A stretch of DNA of 17,215 nucleotides. Source: Planctomycetota bacterium (GTDB lineage: Bacteria > Planctomycetota > Phycisphaerae > UBA1845). Every line of letters begins with the position of its first letter. Position 1 is the stretch's first letter. The DNA lies in assembly GCA_024278775.1 (NCBI GenBank), contig JAJRSP010000273.1, positions 1-17,215 of the forward strand. The letters run 5' to 3'. The translations under genes and the position numbers were made by a program. Of this stretch, positions 7,287-13,752 are shown piece after piece. Below the pieces are notes generated by a model, which worked only from the letters and a program-made list of their open reading frames with translations, had not been told where the DNA came from and did no database searches.

Positions 7287-10200
7287 TCAAGACACATCGC
7301 TGCCATAATCCCGAGACGCCAATGGTATTCGACAGCGCACGATGACCGAACCGGCTGCGAGGAGAAGGAGTGTCAGAGCCACAACGCCCCAGGTGGAGAC
7401 GGCCGGGATGGTCGGATCAGTAGGCGGATTATCGACAAAGATCGTCACCGTGTCCGGAGTACTCAGGAGGTTACCCCCGTCGACAACAAGCTGGAAGACG
7501 AACTCGCCGATCACTCCGGGAATGAAGGTTGGGTTCGGCGCGGTAGCGTCACTGAGGTTAGCGAGGGGACCACTGAGCTGCTCCCACTGGTACACGGGGG
7601 GGAGCGGGCAAGCTTCGTTTGCAACGCCGCAGTCCACGGTTCCCCCCAGCGTGACGCCGTCCCCGACGTGAGCGATCTGGTCCGTTCCGGCATTGACCCT
7701 CGGGCGCTGGCCGTCGCCCACTTCGACCAGAATGGAGCAGCACTTGTCGTTGAGACTCGCGGATACCACGGAGAGCCCAGGACCCACGGCCCGCAGGATC
7801 CCCTTCATGGGCACCAGGCCCGGCATGCGCGTGTCCAGTTCGACAACGCCGGTGTTGGTTGCGGAGTACGACGTGGCGGCAAGGTCGGTGACGTCCCGTT
7901 CGATGCCGTCATCGTAGATCCCTGTGACGCGCAGACGCTTCTCGTCGCCAATGCCGAGAAAGACCATGTGATCGTCGGAACAGACGAGTTCACTGATAGT
8001 GGCTGTCGGCTCGATGGTGAGCAATTGCGGTTTCGAGGAGAGGTAATCGCCGTCCTTATCGACGGCGAACGCTCGGATTTCGAATTCACCCGCAACGTCT
8101 TCGGGGATGTTGAGGCATAGACTCTCCGGACAAGGCCCTGGGTCCGTGCTTTCACAGACCGCCAGGGCGCTGGCACCGGCGACATGCACAGTGTCGAGGA
8201 GAGCCGTCGATCCAACTACCACCCTGTAGCTCATCGTGCCCGAAACGGGAGGGCAATCGTTTGTCGGCGGCGTGATCAACAAGATGGTGAGTGAGGCGGT
8301 ACCGGCAGTCATCTCTGCCACGTCTTGCGCCATCCTGATGAACTCCTTGCCAACGATCTTGCTTGGACACTGATCCTGTACTTTGGGCCAAGTTCCGAAC
8401 GGACTGGGGATGGCCGTCGTCGGTGTATTGAGCAAGAATTCCAGTTGGTCCGAATAGAGGGTGCTGGACGTGTTGAAAACGTGAATCGCGTCGGGCAACT
8501 GCGTAAACAGAGTCGTCGCGGAGCTCGTGATACCCCCTTTCTGGCTGACAACGCCCACGATGCCGTCACCCTCTGCAACCGTCTCCACAGGCGCGAAGGC
8601 TTGGAAGATCGACGTGATCAACGCCCCGACGCTGTCGCACGAACAGAGCGGAGCGAGGGTGTCATCGAGGCTGCAGGATGATCCGCAGACTACCTTGATT
8701 AGATCAACGGCACGGCAGATGAACCGCATGAACTTGCAGGACGCCTTGATGATCGCGAATTGGATTCCCTGCCAATCGCCCTCAACGAGTCTTCCGACCA
8801 TGGCATGTCCAGGAACACTGGCGGCTGATATCCGCTGCAAGGGCGCACTGCACACTTGCAGGTCCTCGATGGCACCCTCGTCAATAGGCCCGGCGAAGCC
8901 GGCGGGTTTGTTCCGAAAGATGTCCTTGATGTACTTACCCGCGCAGAACTCCACCCTCCTAGTTAAAACAGTCCCGCCAACGCATGGCAGATTGCCAAGG
9001 TCGATGAGGAAGCCGGCAAGAGGCGACCCAAGGTGCGGCGTATCGAGGGTGACCAGCTTGTGAATATCGCCGGAGAAGAAGTTCTCTTTGTATTTGTATT
9101 TGGGAATCCTGGACGTCCCGTTGCTGATGAACCTGCGACTCAACACCCCGCCCATGCTGTGGGCACCCACATCGGCCTGGGTCACCGCGAGCTCGGGTGC
9201 CTTGTCGCGCAGGCGCTTTATCGCTTCGTGGATGGTGTCTGGAACCACGGCGGCGTTTCGCGCGAAATGCGAGGCGCTGGTTTCTTCATAGCCCGCACGA
9301 TAGATCGAGTATCGCTCGCGCGTCTCTCCATTCTTGTACAGTGGGAATTTGTCCCATGCCTTCTCATTCGACCACAGACCGTGGACAAGCACCAACGGCG
9401 GACGCACGAGTTTGAACGCACTCCACGCATCGAACGCGATCAGCGGACACGCGTCCAGAGGGATCCCGCAGGGGCACGCCGGATACCACGTGGCACGAAA
9501 GTCGACGCGCCGCTGGGCGCTCAGTCGGTCTCCCTCGTAGTCGGCACCGCCACGGTTGAAATCGCCCGGAGCCCAGTACACGGCGAAGGCGAAATAGTCG
9601 AACAGACCGAGGTCCTCGACGCAAACGGCGACGCAGGGATCCAATGCCGTGTCCCCCAGCGCGCTGACCCCGCCGTCTTCGTATTCGCCGGCCGTCCCCG
9701 TATCCAGACAGAACTCGACCTGCCCGATCGGAAGGGCGACCTCTTCGCGAAGGAGGACGCGGGTAACGCCGTCCGCGGCTGCGCCGCCCACATCTCGACC
9801 GCCCTGCTTCAGATCCTGGCGATTGCTCTTGATCTGTCCGCTGCCGTCCAGCAGATCCGGGTTCGGATCGACCACCTCCAGATTGGTGAGCCGCAGGCCA
9901 TCGAGAAGCACGCAGGAATCGAGCGTCTGGCTGACGGGTTCCTCAATCGAGAACTCCAATGTCACTTGGTCGGAGAGCAGGTCCAGCGGCATTCTGACGT
10001 TGACGCACCGCTGGGCAAACCCGGCTTCAGGGTTGCACTGCGTGGGCGGGATGTCGAATTGCGACCCGGATACAAAGGAGGCGGGTGCCGCCGTGATGGG
10101 AGAGTCCATGGTGGTACCGGAATACTCCGCAAGGGTTACCGGCCCTCCTGAATCCGTCAGCGTGACCGTGAAGCTGTCGCTGAAAGTCGTACTCAGTTCG

Positions 10201-11480
10201 TCCGTGTACTCGGGGTACTCCGCCGTCAGCAGTGTGTAACAGAAGCGCACGAAATAGCTGCTTTTAGTGCATGTTTCGCCACCTGTGCAGTTCTCATCCG
10301 TCTGGCAGGGATTGCCGGTGCTCTGCGCGGGGGCGGCGGTGTTGCCACACACACCCGGCGGCGTGGTGAGGTTGAGCGTAAGGGTAGCCCGGTCTGCGAC
10401 GATGCCCGGGTAGTCGGTCCCCGGTTGTGCGAGTTCCTGGAAGACGGGTCCCGTGCACATCACCACGAAGTCTTCGCCCAGGCTTGGGCTCAGGTCGCCG
10501 AACCGGGTGGAGACAGCCAGAGAGCTGCTATCGCCAGTGAACGACACGTCGCATTTCTGGTTGCTCGGAAGATCCAAGGCCTCGGCGATGGCACCACTGC
10601 ATGCCACAGGGTCCGTTGTGAGGTTATAGTAGGCTGCACAGTAGTCGCAGGCGTCACCAAAGGGGTCGGCGGACAACACGCGAACGTCGTCAAGCCGGAC
10701 TTCGGTTGTGCGGCGCCCGGTTCCGGATTCAGCGTAATCAGCGTACGCCATGAACTGCAAGATCGCGGAACCGGAGAGGTTCTCGCCGTACTTGTTGAAA
10801 TAGTCGTCGGCGACGTTCGCGTTGAAGTTCACCCGTTCTCCCGCGGAGACTGTTGTCTTGAAATCGGCAGACGCATCACCCGTTGTGTTGAATCCGTAGG
10901 ATACGACCTTAGTTGGGTCGGCAGCGTTGATCACGGAGATCCGAAACCAGGACCCTCCAACACCCCCATTGCCCTGGATCTGGTCAAACTGAAGCGTGCT
11001 CTGGAGTATTCCGAATGGCGCAACCGTACTATGAATGGCCGCTTTGGCGTTCCAGGGTCCGCTGGATCCACCATGCTGCGGAGAGTCGGCGTATAGACGC
11101 GCTGTTGAGGTTCCGCGAAGAGCCAACGGCGTCGTAACAAGAGTCGAGGACCAGATCCCCGCGCCGTTGGAATAGCTTCCGCTCTGCTGTCCCTCGCTCG
11201 AATAGGTGAAGTCCCATCCGACGAACACGCCGCATTCGAACGACTCGTCCAACGTCAAGTCCGTGTTCTCTTGTCCGGAGTTGGGAATCGTGGGGCAGTT
11301 GTCCTGCGCGTCGGGGATGCCGTCGCCGTCGGTATCGACTACCGCGGCGATGCGTCCCGCCGGTATGCCCGGCCCGGACACTGCCGGGGTGCCTGCCGCG
11401 CGCACGACAAGACCTAACAATGAAAAAACAAACGCAGCGCAAACGAGAAGCCTGAACCGGGAACGAACGATAGGAGACAT
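7287..11480 (-). CDS. Large exported lipase-like alpha/beta-hydrolase with IPTL-CTERM-like anchor
   Basis: This encodes 1397 residues. ATG at 11480 is chosen because GGAGG lies 6 bases upstream and a signal peptide (MSPIVRSRFRLLVCAAFVFS...VRAAG) follows; an in-frame ATG at 11537 lies inside the promoter. After the signal peptide come a calcium-binding thrombospondin-3-like motif DTDGDGIPDAQDNCP (about 48-62), long beta-rich regions, and a cysteine-rich PCQTDENCTGGETC element. The hydrolase domain has oxyanion motif LVHGLW (His700), nucleophile elbow AHSMGG (Ser775), DTPHLGSP, candidate acid GDGIVG (Asp972) and candidate His1000 in DAIHVF. A PKD/Ig-like domain precedes IPAVSTWG (1358-1365), a hydrophobic helix and an arginine-containing tail, as in IPTL-CTERM sorting signals. 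A surface-sorted esterase or lipase is likely, but the substrate is unknown. It is not obviously co-transcribed with the next minus-strand gene. Confidence 0.88.
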   Translation of the reverse strand: MSPIVRSRFRLLVCAAFVFSLLGLVVRAAGTPAVSGPGIPAGRIAAVVDTDGDGIPDAQDNCPTIPNSGQENTDLTLDESFECGVFVGWDFTYSSEGQQSGSYSNGAGIWSSTLVTTPLALRGTSTARLYADSPQHGGSSGPWNAKAAIHSTVAPFGILQSTLQFDQIQGNGGVGGSWFRISVINAADPTKVVSYGFNTTGDASADFKTTVSAGERVNFNANVADDYFNKYGENLSGSAILQFMAYADYAESGTGRRTTEVRLDDVRVLSADPFGDACDYCAAYYNLTTDPVACSGAIAEALDLPSNQKCDVSFTGDSSSLAVSTRFGDLSPSLGEDFVVMCTGPVFQELAQPGTDYPGIVADRATLTLNLTTPPGVCGNTAAPAQSTGNPCQTDENCTGGETCTKSSYFVRFCYTLLTAEYPEYTDELSTTFSDSFTVTLTDSGGPVTLAEYSGTTMDSPITAAPASFVSGSQFDIPPTQCNPEAGFAQRCVNVRMPLDLLSDQVTLEFSIEEPVSQTLDSCVLLDGLRLTNLEVVDPNPDLLDGSGQIKSNRQDLKQGGRDVGGAAADGVTRVLLREEVALPIGQVEFCLDTGTAGEYEDGGVSALGDTALDPCVAVCVEDLGLFDYFAFAVYWAPGDFNRGGADYEGDRLSAQRRVDFRATWYPACPCGIPLDACPLIAFDAWSAFKLVRPPLVLVHGLWSNEKAWDKFPLYKNGETRERYSIYRAGYEETSASHFARNAAVVPDTIHEAIKRLRDKAPELAVTQADVGAHSMGGVLSRRFISNGTSRIPKYKYKENFFSGDIHKLVTLDTPHLGSPLAGFLIDLGNLPCVGGTVLTRRVEFCAGKYIKDIFRNKPAGFAGPIDEGAIEDLQVCSAPLQRISAASVPGHAMVGRLVEGDWQGIQFAIIKASCKFMRFICRAVDLIKVVCGSSCSLDDTLAPLCSCDSVGALITSIFQAFAPVETVAEGDGIVGVVSQKGGITSSATTLFTQLPDAIHVFNTSSTLYSDQLEFLLNTPTTAIPSPFGTWPKVQDQCPSKIVGKEFIRMAQDVAEMTAGTASLTILLITPPTNDCPPVSGTMSYRVVVGSTALLDTVHVAGASALAVCESTDPGPCPESLCLNIPEDVAGEFEIRAFAVDKDGDYLSSKPQLLTIEPTATISELVCSDDHMVFLGIGDEKRLRVTGIYDDGIERDVTDLAATSYSATNTGVVELDTRMPGLVPMKGILRAVGPGLSVVSASLNDKCCSILVEVGDGQRPRVNAGTDQIAHVGDGVTLGGTVDCGVANEACPLPPVYQWEQLSGPLANLSDATAPNPTFIPGVIGEFVFQLVVDGGNLLSTPDTVTIFVDNPPTDPTIPAVSTWGVVALTLLLLAAGSVIVRCRIPLASRDYGSDVS

Positions 11481-11527
11481 GGGAGCCCTCCGCGGTTTAA
11501 GGGAAACAAACGGGAACACCACGGGTG

Positions 11528-11556
11528 CCCATAACACTTTGGTGGGTGCCTGTCAA
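11528..11556 (-). promoter_or_regulatory. Extended -10 promoter of the lipase-like gene
   Basis: On the minus strand a perfect TTGACA (11556-11551) is followed after 17 bases by TATGGG (11533-11528), which is preceded by TGT to make an extended -10 (TGnTAT). Initiation near 11521 gives a leader of about 40 bases to the ATG at 11480. Confidence 0.6.
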
Positions 11557-11589
11557 CTATGTGCCACGATTTTTTCAAAAGGAGGTCGG

Positions 11590-12015
11590 GTGAACCCAAT
11601 GCGTGACTCGGGCGAATGCATCGCATTCTTCACACCGCGGGCGATGACATCGATGCGCAGCGGTTCAGCGCGAATTGGACAATCCGCCCATCGTGTCAAG
11701 CAACTCCCCGGCACACGCGTGGCGGGGGTTTTGGTACTCATCGTTTCCTCCAGCGGGCGTGCTCAGCCGTGTTGCTGTCCGCGAGAGGACTATGACGCTA
11801 CGGCCTCGACTTTGGCAACCTTGGACGGCTGGACCCAGTTTGACGGTCTAAAAAACCTTGTCGGCGAGCAAACCGGTCAAACACTGCCCGATTATCTCGT
11901 CCGCCTTTGCCTCCGGTTCTGGCAGGCGACCGAACCACCGATCGTGGAGAGGGACCGATCGTTCTACCGGGCCTGCGTTCGCGGAAACTTCAGGAACGCG
12001 GCAAAGCGTCCATGA
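11590..12015 (+). CDS. Small hypothetical protein, possibly exported
   Basis: A 141-codon frame begins at GTG 11590 behind AAAAGGAGG (4 bases of spacing), or at ATG 11599 with the same ribosome binding site at 13 bases. The frame stays open upstream inside the opposite-strand gene, so its start depends only on the binding site. Residues 44-52 (VAGVLVLIV) form a short hydrophobic core followed by SSSGRAQ and a CCC cluster, as in a signal peptide whose start may be Met22. The C-terminal half (DYLVRLCLRFW, ERDRSFYRACVRGNF) looks like real helical protein. I do not recognise a family. It diverges from the lipase-like gene and could be a truncated relic. Confidence 0.4.
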   Translation: MNPMRDSGECIAFFTPRAMTSMRSGSARIGQSAHRVKQLPGTRVAGVLVLIVSSSGRAQPCCCPREDYDATASTLATLDGWTQFDGLKNLVGEQTGQTLPDYLVRLCLRFWQATEPPIVERDRSFYRACVRGNFRNAAKRP

Positions 12016-12093
12016 CGCGAGCTTGAAGCGCGCGGTGGCGAGTAGCCGAATGGGGACAGTATGGGGACGGCAGCCCGAGAATGCTTGAAGGCC

Positions 12094-12118
12094 CTGATCG
12101 CAAGTTGTTGCGAGTCAG
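12094..12118. other. Strong stem-loop between the small ORF and tRNA-Ser
   Basis: CTGATCGCAA GTTG TTGCGA g TCAG forms a 10-bp stem with one bulged G and a GTTG loop. It lies between a plus-strand frame ending at 12015 and the minus-strand tRNA gene, so it could end transcription from either side, but no T-tract follows on either strand. The stem-loop is visible directly; its role is unknown. Confidence 0.4.
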
Positions 12119-12146
12119 AGCCTTACAAGCGGCCGTCAAAAAAGAA

Positions 12147-12236
12147 CGGAGAGGGCGGGATTCGAACCCGCGGTACCGGCATTACCAGTACGACGGTTTA
12201 GCAAACCGTTGGTTTCAGCCACTCACCCACCTCTCC
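12147..12236 (-). tRNA. tRNA-Ser(GCU)
   Basis: The minus strand folds as a class II tRNA of 90 bases including the discriminator base. The acceptor stem pairs GGAGAGG with CCTCTCC; the D-arm region is GGGTGAGTGGCTGAAA; the anticodon stem-loop is ACGGTTTGCTAAACCGT with anticodon GCT (plus-strand positions 12200-12202). A long variable arm, and a T-arm with GGTTCGAATCC, complete it. It decodes AGC and AGU. The discriminator is G and the CCA end is not encoded. A run of six Ts (12143-12138 on the minus strand) follows closely and may end transcription. Confidence 0.96.
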
Positions 12237-12328
12237 TACAGCCTTGCGACGATAACCTGACTCAAACCCGCGTAGCCTGTCACGGACGGACGACCGCGTC
12301 GGCGAGCCAAGTTATAGCCGACCGGGGC

Positions 12329-12357
12329 ACTATATCCCAGATGCGCAAACGTGGGAA
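12329..12357 (-). promoter_or_regulatory. Possible promoter of the tRNA-Ser gene
   Basis: On the minus strand TTCCCA (12357-12352) and TATAGT (12334-12329) are 17 bases apart. Initiation near 12322 would leave a leader of about 85 bases before the tRNA. A second TATAAC lies closer (about 12314-12309) without a clear -35. Confidence 0.35.
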
Positions 12358-12520
12358 GTACCGGAGTGGAAGCTGACCTCGCGGGGGGCAAGACACTTTG
12401 GGCGGCATCAGGGCGTGTGGCCTGGGTTATTGACATTTCACTTTTCGGCAGCGACCGACCCCCTGGCCATTGGGTATCGGTAACCGGGTTGAGTACTGGC
12501 TGTCGGATGTCGATAGAAGC

Positions 12521-12550
12521 TCTCACCAATCAGTCTCACCAATGTGAGAC
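12521..12550. repeat. Direct repeat TCTCACCAAT with overlapping palindrome
   Basis: TCTCACCAAT occurs at 12521-12530 and 12534-12543, a 13-base period. The second copy is half of a 7-bp palindrome, GTCTCAC CAAT GTGAGAC (12533-12550). This resembles an operator site, but no regulator is encoded nearby. Confidence 0.45.
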
Positions 12551-12560
12551 GTGCGTGGTC

Positions 12561-12632
12561 TTTACGCCGGGATCGGGACAAAAAGGAGGCCACCAGGCGC
12601 GGTGCGTCACGCCGCGTAAATGCCCGGTGGCC
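12561..12632. repeat. Nested and mutually exclusive inverted repeats
   Basis: GGCCACC (12588-12594) pairs with GGTGGCC (12626-12632), enclosing GCGGTGcgtcaCGCCGC. A competing pair, TTTACGC (12561-12567) with GCGTAAA (12614-12620), crosses the outer stem. The two folds cannot form at the same time. Confidence 0.4.
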
Positions 12633-12881
12633 GTGGATTGTCCCTGGCTTGCCACTGCTCCAGCGAAGACAAGATGGCAGCACGGTCGCCCCCTGCCGGG
12701 GAAAAAGCCTGAGCACCATGACGACCGCCTGCCAACCTATGTATGTCGGGCCGGCAGCAGTTATTGCAAATTCAAAAGATTTTTTTAACGCGTTCGATTC
12801 AGACGCACCATGCCCGAATCTGAGGCAGCCATTCGACGACAGGATGGCCACGCGCGGGCTGGGGTGGATGATGGTGTTCTA

Positions 12882-12914
12882 TCGCTATCTATATTGATGA
12901 CAATAGGATAGCGA
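12882..12914. repeat. 33-base interrupted palindrome upstream of aat
   Basis: TCGCTATC ta TATTG atga CAATA g GATAGCGA gives 8 bp plus 5 bp of perfect pairing with a small asymmetric internal loop and a 4-base hairpin loop. It lies about 200 bases before the aat start. No T-tract follows, so it is not a standard terminator; it could be a binding site or a leader-RNA structure. Confidence 0.5.
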
Positions 12915-13115
12915 CACAGGACAACGGCTGGATTGTTTTATCTCGCGCATTTACTCTTCCGGTGCAGGTACGTCTGAAACCACGGCGGGAGTTGATCCAA
13001 AAGGCTATGATATGAACGGAGCGTGACGGCCACGGGACCGAGCTCCGTCGATAGGGACACACTGGGCCGTATCTCCATAGTATGTCCGAATTGCCGAGAA
13101 CCCTACTGGTGAACG

Positions 13116-13736
13116 ATGCGAATGCTCAACGATCTTCAACCTGATCGCCTGCTGTCCGCCTACGCCGCGGGTATTTTTCCCATGGCCGACGAGGACGGCT
13201 CGCTGAGTTGGTTCGCCCCGAAGACGCGTGCGGTCATCGAGCTTGGCGATCTGCGCGTATCGCGGTCACTCCGCGCGGTCTTGCGGCGCGGTACGTTTGC
13301 CGTCAGGATCAACACGGAATTTGTCGACGTCATACGCGCGTGTGCGGATCGACCCGAGGGTACGTGGATATCGCAAGAGATTCTCGAAGCCTACACCAGA
13401 TTGCACGAGCTGGGGTTTGCGCACAGCGTCGAAGCCTGGCAGGGTGATCGGCTGGCCGGCGGGCTGTACGGTGTGGCCATCGGCGGCGCGTTTTTTGGCG
13501 AGTCGATGTTTCACCGGGTGACCGACGCTTCCAAAGTGGCACTCGTGTATCTGATCCGGCGAATGCGGGAGCGGGGTTTTGTGCTGCTCGATACGCAGTT
13601 TATGACGGATCATTTGCAGCGCCTCGGCGCGACGGAGATCACACGGGCGGCGTATGAGAAGCGTCTGGCCGACGCGATCTGCCGGTCGTGTGTGTTTGAT
13701 GATGACGTGGGGCCGACGTGTCTCAGGCAAGAGTAG
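13116..13736 (+). CDS. aat: Leucyl/phenylalanyl-tRNA--protein transferase
   Basis: This 206-residue cytoplasmic enzyme moves Leu or Phe from its tRNA to the N-terminus of proteins that begin with Lys or Arg, marking them for the ClpS/ClpAP N-degron pathway. The family's conserved blocks are all present: LLSAYAAGIFPM near the N-terminus, LSWFAPKTRAVI, the TWI region, YTRLHELGFAHSVEAW, LAGGLYGVAIGGAFFGESMF, then DASKVALVYL and LLDTQFMTDHLQRLGA. The length is somewhat short compared with enterobacterial Aat (about 234) because the N-terminus is compact. ATG 13116 has only a weak GGTGA site 4 bases upstream; ATG 13122 (MLNDLQPD) is a possible alternative with better spacing. The next gene begins 16 bases after its stop, so the two are probably co-transcribed. 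Confidence 0.95.
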   Translation: MRMLNDLQPDRLLSAYAAGIFPMADEDGSLSWFAPKTRAVIELGDLRVSRSLRAVLRRGTFAVRINTEFVDVIRACADRPEGTWISQEILEAYTRLHELGFAHSVEAWQGDRLAGGLYGVAIGGAFFGESMFHRVTDASKVALVYLIRRMRERGFVLLDTQFMTDHLQRLGATEITRAAYEKRLADAICRSCVFDDDVGPTCLRQE

Positions 13737-13752
13737 GACGACGGATCGTTTG

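Larger units (their letters stand above)
12237..13115. other. Gene-free stretch rich in inverted repeats, between tRNA-Ser and aat
   Basis: This 879-bp stretch has reading frames of up to about 145 codons on both strands, but none has a plausible ribosome binding site, recognisable motif or protein-like composition. It contains the likely tRNA promoter, a 10-bp direct repeat with an overlapping palindrome (12521-12550), a group of nested inverted repeats (12561-12632) and a near-perfect hairpin (12882-12914). No clear sigma70 promoter for aat was found; TATGAT at 13006-13011 is a lone -10-like hexamer. Confidence 0.55.

Noticed and set aside
9033..10151. Plus-strand frame of 372 codons opposite the lipase-like gene
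   Set aside because: The minus-strand gene in the same place has clear domain motifs, signal peptide and promoter. The plus-strand product matches nothing and is rich in residues typical of antisense frames.
12685..12705. CCCC-CTGC-CGGGG stem followed by AAAAA as a terminator
   Set aside because: The run after the stem is A on the plus strand, and on the minus strand the T-run precedes the stem, so it does not fit an intrinsic terminator in either direction.
12351..12897. Three overlapping frames of 117-145 codons on both strands before aat
   Set aside because: Frames on both strands overlap, none has a ribosome binding site or family motif, and inverted repeats lie inside them. Non-coding DNA is the simpler reading.
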